Shown here piece after piece: positions 12,107-23,998 of a stretch of DNA of 64,000 nt (positions are counted from its first letter, which is position 1; each line of letters begins with the position of its first letter). The notes beneath the pieces are model-generated. The model was not told the origin of the DNA, did not search any database, and worked only from the letters and a program-made list of their open reading frames with translations. Source of the DNA: Misgurnus anguillicaudatus. Its lineage: Eukaryota; Chordata; Actinopteri; Cypriniformes; Cobitidae. The stretch is taken from assembly GCF_027580225.2 (NCBI RefSeq), contig NC_073341.2:11194001-11258000 (forward strand). The letters run 5' to 3'. The position numbers were made by a program, and so were the translations under genes.

Positions 12107-14132
12107 GTATGTGCGTGTGTAAATGCATCTTTTATAGTCATTAAGTAATCTTGTTATCCAGTTTTTCCCCCAAATCATTTACATTTTAATCATTAACATT
12201 AAAGGCACACTCTTTTTATGACTAAAATAAAAGTAAAGGGTAAAAAATATAATTGCCAAAAATTAAAATGGATAAAACGGAATTTGCAAAAATTAAAACG
12301 GAGAAAACGGAATTTGGGAAAAAATAAAACGGAATTTGGGAAAAAATAAAACGGATTTTATAGGGCCCTACTTAGAATGATAAACGAGGCCCGCTATGTT
12401 TATAATTTCTCTGTATTCTTATCCACAGGGAAAGAAGGCTAAATGGAATCAGACATGGTATGTTGGTTATTCTTTCATCATTTGAGGTTGTTGTGAGGGT
12501 GGTGATTAAAAATGTCTACAAAACAAAAATACAACACACTCTGGAAAAGAGTGAAAAGAGATCAGCAGAAATCTGATTTGTCTCTTGTAGACAAAACGGA
12601 GACACAAACAAGCTCTAACAGTGGTAGTGTTAGTGTTGGTGTGCCCCTTTTGCACTCAGAGTCCCTTGAGGGAACACAAAGTGAATTTGAGTCTGATGTT
12701 GAAATGCAGGGGGCTCAAGCTAATTCCAGGGTCCCCGCGGGTCCTTAAAAAGTCTTAAAACGTCTTAAATAAAATTTTCGATTTTTAAGGTCTTAAAATG
12801 TCTTAAAATCTGGAATTTCCACTAAGAAGGTCTTAAATTTCATGTCAGACTCTTCATCCAGTGTTTCCCATACATTGTTATATTTCATAGATTTTCTATA
12901 TGTATTTGTAGTATTATAATTGTAATATTTTAGTATTAAAACGGATTAATTCATTGTTTCGAGCGCAGCGGCGCCTCTCTCATGTGCGCGTGCTTCTCTC
13001 TCTCTCATGCTGCGTCGTGTAGCACCTCACACATGGCACGTGGGGGAAGGAATTAAAAGTGTTTATTCTCTCATATTTTATATATACACGATCTACAATA
13101 ATACTTTTACTTTTAAAAGCGCTTATAACACAACAAGACGAGAAGAGCAACGGTAAAGCTCTGCACTGAATGAGACACACAGGTAATGTAGCCACAATCA
13201 CCTCGTAATGTTATATCAGCTCTTAAATGTAAATATGGTGATATTGTCAGAAGCGTTTAGCTACAAATCAGGATTTAAGCAGTAAGTAACGTAGTTGGAT
13301 TAAACACGAGGGTCGTGTTAACTTATCGGGTCGTGTTTAGTCACTATGTTTTAGTCAGTAACCCTATTTATATACACAGGCTCGCATTGACCGTGAGACA
13401 GACGCATTTCAGTCAGTTCAGACACTCACAGGCCACACCTTGTATTTATCACGCTGAGAAGTAAGAAATAAATTGTCCTGCTTATATTCAATAAATGGAC
13501 GAGGCGCATGGCAGTTCTGTCGAGTTCAGCTGCTTCCTTCGAGCGCCACAAAACCGACACGCAAATGACATCAGGGTACCGCGAGAAATCTTGCGAAGGA
13601 GGCTGATTTCAAATCGCTCTCGCGTTACTCTGATGTCATCCACTTGTCGTTTTTTGCAGCGCCTAATGAAGTCGTTCACACAATGCATCCTACCAGGCAA
13701 TCAAAATTAAACGAGAAGTTGTTTCTGATGATGTTATCCCGCTGCTAGCACGTTCATTACTAACATGGATTTAACGGAGTGGAAGTTGGATGAGCAAGAT
13801 CCGATGAATGCGGTAGATATAACCCACTTTTTAAGCATTTTGATTTTACGATTCCTGGACGAAATCCTTGCCTTTGATCAAAGACAATGAAAGCTAATAT
13901 TGGGGAATAAAGCCAAATTCGTGCTAAATTATTATTGATTCAGTCAAAAACTCCAACAGCTTTGCAACCAGAAGCTTTAGTTACCTGAAATTAAGAAAAG
14001 TACTAGAGGCTTCCTGAAATATATAAAATGTAATAGAGATGCATTTCATTATTATTGCCCTTTCATCATTAAATGTTCTGCAATACTGTATGTGTACAGT
14101 AAGCTCAAGTTAAGAGTACAATTCCATAATCC

Positions 14133-14481
14133 ACTTAAAGTGCTCTATTTTCATGTACTAATGTTGTACATAATATAACCTACATTTTTTTGTTCTTTAG
14201 TACATTAATATGAAATATGCTAAAATGTAATTTAAAAATGTATTTAGGTACCACTTGAAATAAATTTGAACCCATCTTTGTATGAAAGATGAGTACACTT
14301 TAACTTCAAGTGGTACATTTTTGTAATACGAGATATGTTAAATGCATTTCAGTTCATATTAATGTAATCTCAAAATAACACTGATAACGACACTTAGATG
14401 TTTTTAAGATTATCTTAAGTACTAAAGTAGAAACTTTGTATTATGTACAAAACTATTTTGTGAAAATAGGGCACTTTAAAG
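14133..14481. mobile_element. MITE with long inverted ends
   Basis: CTTAAAGTGCTCTATTTTC near the left end is mirrored by GAAAATAGGGCACTTTAAAG on the right, and homology continues inward through GTACATAATA/TATTATGTAC. A second internal palindrome around GTACCACTTGAA / TTCAAGTGGTAC lies at its centre. Confidence 0.65.
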
Positions 14482-14695
14482 GGACAGTTCAACCAAAAAT
14501 AACAATACTGTCATAATTTTCTCACTCTCACGTTTTTACAAACCTGTATACATTTTTTTGTTCTAAAAAACACAAAGGAAGATATTTTTAGGAATGTTTG
14601 TAATCAAACCTTTAATGAGCCCCATTCACTTCCATAGTAGGATAAAGTATAATATGAAATTCAATGGGGCCCATTAACGGTTTGTTTACTAAACA
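14482..14695. repeat. Common GGGACAGTTCAACC fish repeat
   Basis: GGGACAGTTCAACCAAAAAT, then AATACTGTCATAATTTTCTCAC and AACCTGTATACATTTT, follows a very common cyprinid interspersed repeat. Related copies appear at about 49147-49430 and 56352-56527. Confidence 0.6.
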
Positions 14696-17054
14696 TTAGG
14701 TAAAATTAAACAGTTAGCAAAAACTTGGGTGGGGCCGAGGGGTCACAAATACCCCTCTCCTGAAATCTCACTCCAAACTTTTGGTAAAACTTGAGAGCCC
14801 TAATATCCATATCCGACAACAAAACAGATTATATGTAAAAATATAATTAAATTGTGTTAAAATACAATATAACTCAATTAACCCACTTAAGTCTGTGTCA
14901 TTAATGTTAATCAAACAACCTAAGACAAAGAGAAAATCCCTTCTGTAGCTCTAAAAACCCCTTTTATTCTGATCTGAACCATGAGTTTTGTGATCCGTCA
15001 CACCCCTATTTTGTTATGTTTTGGGCTGTCCTCCATGTCTTTTTTAAAATGCTAAGAGGGGCCAGAATTTATAAATTAACTGAAGTACCTTAAAGGCAGA
15101 TTTTTACATACACAGTCAACCATGTCAGAATTGTTAGGCGAATTAGCACTTAGTATAAAAGTTGTTGTTTCCCTGTGATGTGTCTTGAGTGTGGCTCAGG
15201 CGAGCTGTGCCGTGCTATGCTTCAACACAACATTCTGTGTCGTGTCGCGCTGAACATTTTCCTGTTTTTTATGATAAAGTCTTAAATTTTTATTTTAGAG
15301 GACTTAAAAAGGTCTTAAAAGTCATTAAATTTGCTGTTAAAAAATGTGCAGATACCCTGAATTCTGATGCAAATTTTGGTGACGCAGAATTAGATGACAT
15401 GCTGCCTTTAGGAGATAGACTTGCACAGTGGGCCAATGAATTTCAGGTCAAACATAATGCACTTGATGGCCTTCTTAAAAATCTTTGTGAGGATCACCCA
15501 GAGCTCCCAAGAACCGCAAGAACATTGCTCGGTACTTGTGAAACTGTGAACTTTGACTTCAAATCTGGGATGCAATATTTCTACTTTGGATGCAAAGAAC
15601 AGCTGTCTAAGTATATGAAAATGTACCCTGAAAGTGTTGTCACACACTTAGACTGTCTGGACATTTCTTTGAATATTGATGGCTTACCATTATTCAAAAG
15701 TAGCAGTCAGTCACTGTGGCCAGTTTTGTGCAAAATCAATTTGTCCCCTTCCACTGTCTTTCCTCTTGCTCTTTGTTATAGTGTGTCTAAGCCTACGGAC
15801 CTTGACTTTTTGACAGATGTAGTGCATGACCTCAAGGACATTTTACTAAATGGATTAGAAACTGACACGGGTCCTTTACGAGTTCATCTGCGCTGCATCA
15901 GTTGTGATGCGCCTGCAAAAGCACTTGTTAAGTGCACAAAGCAATATTCAGGCTACTTTGGTTGTGACAAGTGCACACAGAAAGGCTTCTGGGATGGCGG
16001 GCGTGTTATATACCCAGAGGTGACTAATCTTACTTTGAGAACAGACGTGACTTTCCGTGAGCAGTTTCAGGAAGAGCACCACCAATTAGGTGTGTCTTCT
16101 TTTTGCATGCTCAAAATAGACATGATTCAGCAGTTTCCTGCAGACTACATGCATCAGTGCTGTCTTGGAGTAATGAGAAAACTCATTGTTTTGTGGTTGC
16201 GTGGACATCTTAGGACCAGATTATCATCAGGCCAAGTGAGGGAGATCAGTGCCAGGCTTCTTAGTTTGAGACCCTTCATGCCAGACCTTTTTGCTAGGAA
16301 GCCACGTGGCCTACAAGAAATTGACTGGTGGAAAGCTACCGAACTGAGACAGTTTGCCCTTTACACAGGCAAAATTGTGCTAAAAGGTGTCCTTCCTAAT
16401 GAACTCTATGAACATTTTATGCTGTTCAGTGTGGCATTGGCTATTCTAGTATGCCCTCATCTTGTGAAACAGTATGCTACTTTTGCAGCAGATCTTCTGG
16501 TTCGATTTGTAGAGGAAGGTAGAAAGTTGTATGGGGATGAGTTCCTCGTGTACAATGTGCACTCTATGGTGCACCTTGCTTCTGATGCGCATGCGTACGG
16601 TGGGCTAGATGAGTGTAGTGCTTTTCCTTTTGAAAATTACCTGCACCAGCTGAAGAGATTAGTACGCTCGGGTAGAAACTCTCTGTCGCAAATTGTAAAA
16701 CGTCTTGGTGAACTTGACAAGCACAGGGAGGAACTGCAGAACAAACCCACAGTTGTGGTGAAAGCACGGAAACCGAACAATGCATTTGTTCTTAGTGACT
16801 TTCAGTGTTGTGAAGTTGTTTCTGTAGTAGACGCTACAGAGGACATGGAAAGAATGCTGCTTTGTCGTGTTTACGACAACCTTGAGTCGCATTTCATGCT
16901 GCCTTGTGACTCCAGGCTAATTGGTGTTTACAAGGCCCATGTGACACACACCAGAATGAAAAAAATGCCTCAGAAGCTATTGGTCAGAAAGGCATTTTTA
17001 ATTGAGGCAGAAAATGATGTCCAGATTGTCCTTACAGTCCTCCATTCATTTTGA

Positions 17055-17222
17055 GTAGTTATCTCAAATCTCTGTTTTATCACCCTCTTCATGTGGAAAA
17101 ATACATTTGAATGCTGTTTTTAAATTTAGCATCAGAAAATAACTTTTTTTTTTAAACTTACAGAATTGTTCAGGATTTTTTTTTTAAAATTGTTTTAAAT
17201 CATTGAAACACCCTTTGTGATG
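17055..17222. other. 3' flank of the CACTA transposase gene
   Basis: AT-rich sequence follows the stop codon, with T8 and T9 runs. No AATAAA is visible before the next insertion at 17223. The native 3' flank resumes after 20427, where ATTAAA occurs at about 20581. Confidence 0.4.
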
Positions 17223-17373
17223 GTTCAAACTAGCGCTGTAACTATTGCCGAATAATCATATTCAAAGTAAGCGTTTGTGTTTGCATAAAATATATGTTTT
17301 TGTGCTGTGTAATTAGTATTTATATATAAACACACACACATTCATGTATTTATTTAAGAAACATACGTATATA

Positions 17374-17500
17374 TACTAGTCAACATTTTAAGTGGATCAA
17401 AACCTTTCACAAAAGTTGACTTGAAATATTCAACAATATGCATTTTGTCTTGGGACAACTTTGACAAACTTTTTGATCCACCTCAAATGTTGACTAGTGT
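17374..17500. mobile_element. Small MITE with ACTAGTCAACATTT ends
   Basis: ACTAGTCAACATTTTAAGTGGATCAAAA is mirrored by TTTTTGATCCACCTCAAATGTTGACTAGT. The inverted arms make up nearly half of this 127-bp element. TA dinucleotides lie around both ends. Confidence 0.7.
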
Positions 17501-17984
17501 ATTAATTTATGTGTTTATATCAGTGTTTCCTCTAGGATTTTTCTCAGCTGTGGCGGCAGGGGGCGCCCATGATGATTATAAATGTACATTATTTTTTTAT
17601 GTAGAATATAGGCTACAGTAAAAACATGTATTTTTTTATAATTTTCATGCTGTCATTTACTTTTCCTTATATTTATAGCATATTGCTTTTCTATGTTTTG
17701 ATCTAAACTGTATTTTCTTAAAAAAACGTTTCATAGCTACGTACTTATAGTTGGGATATTTCATTGTAGTTTTAATGTAGTGTGCATTGCAAGTTCGTCC
17801 TCGTGTTTAGCATTACAGTGCTGTTGCAAAGTCAGTCCTGTTTGATAATCCGCACCGCTGTGATTGACAGAACAACCGACCAGTTATCCGACATCAGCAA
17901 TTTTATTTCACACCCGTACCATTTGACATAAAGACTGTGACCCCGAGCCGGTCACAACGCAGTTAAATATATAAACCTTTAACA

Positions 17985-18805
17985 GGTGTTGTGTCGAAGT
18001 CGGTTCCCCTTATGTTCCCCCTATTTTTCCCTTCAGTGTAGTGTTTTTATGGCGTTTTTATCACGTTATAGGTTTGGTAACACTTTACAATAAGGTTCAT
18101 TAGTTAATATTAGTTAATGTATTAACTAACATGAACAAACTATGAGCAATACATTTGTTACAGTATTTATTAATCTTTGTTTACGTTAGTTAATATAAAT
18201 AAAGCTTTATTTGCTTGTCCATGTTAGTTCACAGTGCATCAACTAACATTAACAAAATTTTTATAAAAGTATTGGTAATTGTTGAAATTAACAAAGATGA
18301 ATAAATGCTGTATAAGTGCAGTTCATTATTAGTTCATGTTAATTAATGCAGTTAACCAATGCCAACCAATGAACCTCATTGTAAAGTGTTACCATAGGTT
18401 TTATTATTTATATATTTAAAGTTTTAATGGCTACTGAGATGTATATGTGTGCGTTTCTGTAATGTATCTGTATTGTTCTGAATGGTAAGTCAATTATTTT
18501 TACAGTATGAATCATATTATATGTATAATATTTATTTAATTATGTATGCAAACATTACATTTTTAAAACAACCAGTAAAGGGGAAAAAAAGAAAAAGACA
18601 GGCTATATTTTAAAAGAAATACCCTAATAGGAAACTGTCAAATGTATGAAATATTTAATAAATTGTATTATAAAATACATGATATTGTGCCTTTTTAGTA
18701 TAACCAATTCAAATCTTTAATCTTTCTAAATGTAACGTGATGAAAACGCTATAAAAGCACTACACTAAAGGGAAACATAGGGGGAACTGAGTTCGACACA
18801 ACACC
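17985..18805. mobile_element. Non-autonomous element with GGTGTTGTGTCGAA ends
   Basis: GGTGTTGTGTCGAA and TTCGACACAACACC are perfect inverted repeats. The next segment (GGTTCCCCTTATGTTCCCCC, then ACACTAAAGGGAAACATAGG on the other side) continues the pairing. No clear TSD. A hAT-type element (18076-18393) is inserted in it. Confidence 0.75.
18076..18393. mobile_element. Non-autonomous hAT MITE, 8-bp TSD ATAGGTTT
   Basis: The ends GGTAACACTTTACAAT and ATTGTAAAGTGTTACC are perfect inverted repeats. ATAGGTTT is perfectly duplicated (18068-18075 and 18394-18401). The interior is TTAGTTAATATTAGTTAATG-like. This is a widespread fish MITE. Confidence 0.9.
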
Positions 18806-20254
18806 GGTCTTCAGACAGATGTTAAACACAAATAAGCACGGGTCCATTTAAAAACGAGTCGAATTTTGGTCTTGGATGTTGGGGATGTTAGACCCGCATT
18901 TTACTTTTGTCTATTGAGTCCCGATCTGCATCTACAACACAAATGACACGCGAATAGTCTATTATTACACCTGTTAGATCAAATATTATGCGGTTCACCC
19001 GCGGATACCCCGACCCTGCTGTTTTGTCTGAAAACAGATAAAACAGTCTCACCGTCTGCCTCAAGTTTCTATTACCAACGTTCTTCTCTTCCACGGGAAT
19101 AATGTAAGTTTCCTTACAAACAGATTCGACTATTAATGTCTTGCAGTCGCATTTAAGTAGTATTCAGTATTTAGCATATTGTTTTTGGACAAATATCTTA
19201 TCATTTAATGTGAAACTTTGTGAGTGTCGATCTAAAGCACAGAAGATTGACTGACAGCTGAGCGGTCAGCAGCGCGCTGCGCTTATAGCCTATATTCTGA
19301 ATAACTAATGGCCAGATAAGTTGATAGTATGAGTACAGTGATTCCAAATGAATCTCCAAAAAACTCGTAATATGTTAAATCAAAAGTTTAATAATGTCTT
19401 TTCTCGCAGCCCTGCGCTGTGTTGGTGTAGATATGCGCCGGTGAACATCATATGCGTGATGACCTTGCAGCTTAAATTACCCTAAATTTATAGTCATAAA
19501 GATAAAAGTAAAACAACATTCGAAACTTCAAATGATGTATTTTTATTTTTGTAAACTCACAATAAGGAGAAAACCTTGTGCTTATTTATAATCATTAAAA
19601 ACATGATGTGCTTTCTGCTGCCTTGGTTTTAGAGCGCGTCACAAAAAAAGAACAGAAACTTTTTATTCGTTTTGTCAATTTCATAATTTAATAATTATTT
19701 AAGTGCAACATATTTCGTATAAGCTTATTCATTTTATTATTATTTCTCAAAACAGAGACGTAGCTTAATCATCCTCTGTTGATTTAAATCTATTTGTGCA
19801 TGAAACTAAACCCATGGAGGAAATGATGATATTTTAGGAGATTTATTTATAAATGAGTGAACAACGCGAATCCAGAAAGGAATTTATTTCTAGACAGCCA
19901 GTCTGGCAGATCGGACATTTCCGTAGCTTTTTTGCGAGCTGCCGCTGTAGGTTTTGTCTAGAAGGTATACAGCAAATGCCGAAAAGTTAAGGATTAAATT
20001 TGGAGGTAGGATTATTAGGATGAAAACAGCGGTTCTGGCTAAATTAGATACAAATACATCCTACAATCGTGTGAAATTTTGTGTTTAGAGTTGGGTTTGG
20101 TTGAAGGATTAGGATAAAACAGTGCTCATCCAAAGAGATTTCGTTTGCTGTATCCCTTCTATCCACAACCGCAGGCGTGGCGGGGATGTTTTAGGAGTGG
20201 CGGGCCGCCACGGTTGAATGTATATAGCGGAAACACTGAATTGCATATCAACTA

Positions 20255-20255
<1 letters not shown>

Positions 20256-20296
<41 letters not shown>

Positions 20297-20312
20297 GTGT
20301 GTGTGTGTGTGT
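20256..20312. repeat. (GT)n microsatellite
   Basis: GT dinucleotides run for about 57 bases with one GC interruption. Open frames that translate as alternating C and V across it are artefacts. Confidence 0.95.
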
Positions 20313-20427
20313 TACATTTATACAAGGATGTTTGTATTTGTTTATACATAATAATTACACACAGTACACACACATATTATGCAAACACAAACTTTCATTT
20401 TGTTTGACAGCCCTAGTTTGAACCTGT

Positions 20428-22601
20428 ATGACTTTTTTAACTGTAGGACATAAAAGGACACTCTTTGGACAATGTTCATACTGCTATTTCCATAAAATCA
20501 AAGAGAATTGGCATAAGCTATAAGACTAAGGTTGGGCAACATACTCTGTGATGTGTTTTATATTGTAAATCATCCAAAGCATTAAAGGGTTTGTGTAAAG
20601 AAACAAACTACAGTTTAAGCAATTTCTCACTAAAAACTCATCATTTACCATTCCTCTCAACTCTTATTCACGTTTATTCTAATTCTAATGTAGTACATTA
20701 CATTTGGCCCCAGAAGGCCTTGATCCGTGATAGCTAGGTTTATATTTTAGCTTATAAGAGGGGTATACAAAATTTGGATTCTTTCCCTCAGTGTTTCCCA
20801 TTAAAATCGCTGAAGAAACACTTAGCCTTGGTTTGCTTTTTATTATTTTTGGCTTGTTGCTTGAACAAAAATCAGGTGGTTTCAGAAAATGTGGTATGGT
20901 GTTTTTTAGTACATTTTCTCCTTTATGGTGTTACTATCTACTTTCATTTTGTGGAAAATAGCAGTCAGAATATTTCTCAAAATTTCCATTTATGTCACAC
21001 AGAAGAAATTCAATAAGGGGTCTTATATGATGGAACCTTTTCATTTATAAATAATAACAGTATATAGCGATCAGCATCAAGCTTTTAAAAAACATTCAAA
21101 AGTATCAGAATGGTCCCATGTGGCACGTGGCATATATTTCCAATTATTCTGCTGGTATACATTAGGGTTTGGTCAGAGGCAAACCAAAGTGAATGCATTT
21201 AATAAATATCTTGACCTTTATCATTGATCTAGATTATTAAATAAAGATTAATAAAAACGTGACATGAAATACAATCCATGTACTTTCTTCTCAGAGGTAA
21301 ATATATCGTGCCCACTTGACAACCCAAAGGGTGCCATCACTCATTTGACCATCCCAGGGAGTCTCAATTGTGCCTCAGGGAAGTAGCAACATCAAGTCCA
21401 GTTGTCCGGAGTTGCTGGGTAATTGCGGTAAATAGTTTGCCACTGTTTGCCACTGAACCTGCATTAACGACGACAGTGGGGCCTCTGGCCTTAGTCAAAC
21501 AGGTTGGCACATATAGTCGGGTCCAGGTGAGATTTTGCCGTTTTCTTGTGATCTGGTGTTGTTGTGTATTGCGGTAGATAGTATGCCATACAGAACCGTT
21601 TGCCACTGAACCTGCATTAACGACGACAGTGGGGCTTCGGGCCTTAGTCAAACGGGTTGGCGTGTATGGTCGGGTTGTGGTGAGCTTCTGGTGTTAGAGA
21701 TTAAGGTAAGGTCATGTCAAGGGTTTTCACTGAATTACGAGAAAGGAGCAACTTCAGGAGAAGGAAGGACTGAGGAGTAGCATGGCAGAGGGTGCAATCA
21801 CTTAATTGACCATCCCACAGAGTCTCATTGGTGCCTCAAGTATGCATTAAGGGATATCAATATTAACTCCTATACAACAAATCTGTTGTGCTTATCGTAA
21901 CAACAAGCTATCTCATTATTCTGTTCACCGTCAGTTTTAGTCCGGAGATATTCTACTCCAAAAGTACACAGATACTTTTTTTTTGAGTTTCTAGGCATGG
22001 TTTCATTTTTATTAATCTTTTTTTACAACTTGTGTGCTTTAGCTGGGCAAGTCGATGCAACCTGCCCCGCTAATAGAGTCCAACTGTCAAGTCAGGATAT
22101 TCTTTAAATAATAAATAATGTAACCAAACGCTGTCATTTAGCCCCAGAACATTTGGAATATACATTATTTTTACCAAAGGACCACTATGTGATAATTTTG
22201 TATCTTTTTACAAGTGCTGCTCGCCATACACTGCAATTATGTGCACAAGCACATGCAGGACTTTTTTTAAAATTTCATGTTGTGGTCTGGAAAAGAAAGA
22301 AATATATACAGCATTAAAGCAACACAAAAGGGTGAGTAAATAAAGATTTAGTTTTCATTTTCGGTAAATTATCCCTTGAATTAAGAAATTACTTTGAACC
22401 CATACCTGTGTTTTTGATATCATTAAACTGCATTACTTTGTGTGTGTGTGTGTGTGTGTGTGTATATAGTGTAAATATATACTTGTACATATTAATCTCA
22501 CCTGATCAAGGATTGGAGCCAACAGGGTTAGTCACGTTTGTGACATGTGCAAATAACTTGTTTTCCTTTGGCTCCAAATCCTCAGTTGTTTTCTCTTTTA
22601 G
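20428..22601. other. Sequence between the CACTA transposase and the DUF4806 exons
   Basis: This segment should hold the first exon of the DUF4806 gene, because the exon at 22602 has an acceptor and no start codon. I could not identify that exon. Present are a locally duplicated segment (21329-21840), a (GT)n run at 22440-22464, and a fragment starting CAGTGTTTCCCATT near 20791. Confidence 0.5.
21329..21840. repeat. Locally duplicated segment
   Basis: GTTTGCCACTGAACCTGCAT followed by TAACGACGACAGTGGGGC occurs at 21445 and again at 21598, about 153 bp apart. An outer pair, GGGTGCCATCACTCATTTGA at 21329 and GGGTGCAATCACTTAATTGA at 21789, is 460 bp apart. The pattern suggests tandem duplication followed by divergence. 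Open frames on both strands here follow the repeat and are probably not coding. Confidence 0.7.
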
Positions 22602-23998
22602 AGATATGCAGTAATTAAGTTCCCCCAAGACAATACAGTTGATGTTGTTCCTTCCAACTGGCTTGAAACAACAAATGAGGTATTTTTTTATAGAAAATTT
22701 GGTGATATTTATTGATGTCTGATTACTTGATCAATTCATCTCTGATTGCAAATGTGAATATAGTGTTGTGTGAATAATCTTCACTAAATCAACATTGTAA
22801 GCTAATGCCTGTTGACATGAAAATCTTTTTTTAACAGGGTATATATTGCTATTGGCCTCGAAAAAACTTTACAGCCAAAGTTAAGCGCAGAGACGTTCCA
22901 GATCCTGCCATGTGGTCAAAACACTTGGCATCTGTTCTGGTTTATGCAGGTATTTATGATTAGATTTTTTTACATTATCATGTTTAATACTGGAGATGCA
23001 CCGATCGACCTTCCAGAGACCGAAATTGGCAGACACAGTTCTCACGACATTCCAATTTTGAGCTCTTGACTCATTATCCAACAGCTGCATTAAGTTCATT
23101 CGGTACCAGTAAATGTGATCTGTTTTACATAAAGACGTAACCCGAACTCCTGTACAGTCTGCCCATCCCTATATTGGTTCTTGGCCCACATCCGCAAAGG
23201 ACACGTTGATATTTTTCCACCAGTTCACTTGCTCGTGTGCAGGACTCTGCTGGGGATTCGTTTCCAGAACAACAACATAACTCGCTGCTGAACTACTATA
23301 GTACAATGTATAGTGTTGGGAGAAACTAACTAGCTTGTCATGACTGTTTCCTGAAAATATAGTAACTGTGCTGCACATCTGTTGTTTGAACCATGTTGAT
23401 TCAACAATATAGTTGATGATGTCCAGACAAGTAGGAGGTGGAGTAGCCTACTAATTAATCTGTTCAGATCGATTTAATGTTGCTGAAATATATTTAGATT
23501 AACCGATATAGAATGCACTGCATGTCACTTGCTTGTTTTTTTTTTCAAAACGTCATACTAACTAGGAACTATGCTTCTAACCAGCTGACCAACTGATATT
23601 TGGACATCTAACATAATGTCAGTAAGCTTGACTAAGTTTGAGAGCACTTTATTTTGAGATCTTTTCAAATGAAAGAAGACCATCATAAAAAAATATTTTT
23701 ATGACAGAAAAGTGTAGTTTTTAGAAAGAAAATCGGAATTGGCAAAAAAATCAGTATCGGCAGGCCACACCTACAGAAAAAAAAAACGGAATCTGCCAAG
23801 ATAATTGCAATCGGTGCATCTTTATTTAATAGTCATTCTGGTCAAAACAAGCTGCCATGTTCTTTACAGAAAACTATGAGGAAGCCAGACTCAAGTCAAA
23901 CCAGGCAACCGTTACTTCAAACCTGGAGAGTGATGAAGAACCTTCCCGAAGACCAGTACGGCGGCCAGCCAGATACAGAAGACCACTGGAGGATAGTG
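22602..23998 (+). CDS. DUF4806 gene, exons 1-3 seen
   Basis: Exon 22602-22679 follows a TTTTAG acceptor and ends at GAG|GTATTT in phase 0. Exon 22838-22949 follows TTAACAG and ends in phase 1. Exon 23870-23998 follows TTTACAG, reads NYEEARLKSNQATVTSNLES and RRPVRRPARYRRPL, and ends G|GTAAAT. A hAT (22991-23824) fills almost the whole second intron. Confidence 0.75.

Larger units (their letters stand above)
7282..12370. mobile_element. DNA transposon, 6-bp TSD, carrying nested elements
   Basis: The perfect 13-bp inverted ends are TAGGGCCCTATAA and TTATAGGGCCCTA, flanked by CTTAGA on both sides (7276-7281 and 12371-12376). Subterminal ACGGAATTTG and CGCGGAATT repeats occur at both ends. Most of its 5.1 kb is secondary insertions (7826-10473 and 10751-12106), so the original element was about 1.1 kb and non-coding. 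A 6-bp duplication is unusual for hAT, so the superfamily is left open. Confidence 0.8.
12727..15359. mobile_element. DNA transposon inside the CACTA gene, 5-bp TSD AATTC
   Basis: The left end is CAGGGTCCCCGCGGGTCC and the right end GTGCAGATACCCTG, with repeated GTCTTAAA motifs next to both. AATTC lies on both sides (12722-12726 and 15360-15364). The same family recurs at 25311-26519 and as a right-end remnant at about 44640-44734. The interior has an imperfect palindrome at about 13535-13670 and a short coding-like stretch at 13766-13840 starting ATGGATTTAACGGAG, but no transposase. Two other repeats (14133-14481, 14482-14695) are inside. Confidence 0.9.
12512..17054 (+). pseudogene. CACTA/EnSpm (tnp2-type) transposase gene, split by an insertion
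   Basis: The gene encodes a cut-and-paste DNA transposase expected to act at the ends of its own element. The first 71 codons start MSTKQKYNTLWKRVKRDQQK (12512-12726), and the rest runs from 15360 to TGA at 17052-17054. Between them lies a 2633-bp element. Removing it with one AATTC copy joins ...QAN to SDANFGDAEL in one frame of about 634 codons without stops. Family-like motifs follow in order: NIDGLPL (about 15.67 kb), a C-rich YFGCDKCTQKG, FPADYMHQCCLGVMRKL (about 16.13 kb), RKPRGLQEIDWWKATELRQF, and FENYLHQLKRLVRSG (about 16.63 kb). The present long frame from 15189 starts with 57 codons of transposon sequence, so its apparent start is an artefact. Terminal CACTA repeats were not located. 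Confidence 0.8.
17521..20238. mobile_element. Element with CAGTGTTTCC ends
   Basis: It starts CAGTGTTTCCTCTAGG and ends AGCGGAAACACTG. GGCGGCAGGGGGCGCC lies near the left end and GTGGCGGGCCGCCAC near the right. I know these ends from an abundant zebrafish hAT-type repeat. The flanks GTTTATAT and AATTGCAT do not match, so the TSD has decayed. It contains the nested pair at 17985-18805. Confidence 0.65.
17223..20427. mobile_element. Large inverted-repeat element with nested insertions
   Basis: GGTTCAAACTAGCGCTGT at the left is mirrored by ACAGCCCTAGTTTGAACC at the right. The AGGGCTGT core is typical of hAT ends. The outermost 8 bases (GGTTCAAA / TTTGAACC) are inverted rather than directly repeated, so no ordinary TSD is seen. 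Inside are a MITE (17374-17500), an element with CAGTGTTTCC ends (17521-20238) and a GT microsatellite. Confidence 0.65.

Noticed and set aside
15189..15359. N-terminal 57 codons of the long CACTA frame
   Set aside because: These codons belong to the right end of the inserted element at 12727-15359, so the ATG at 15189 is not the native start.
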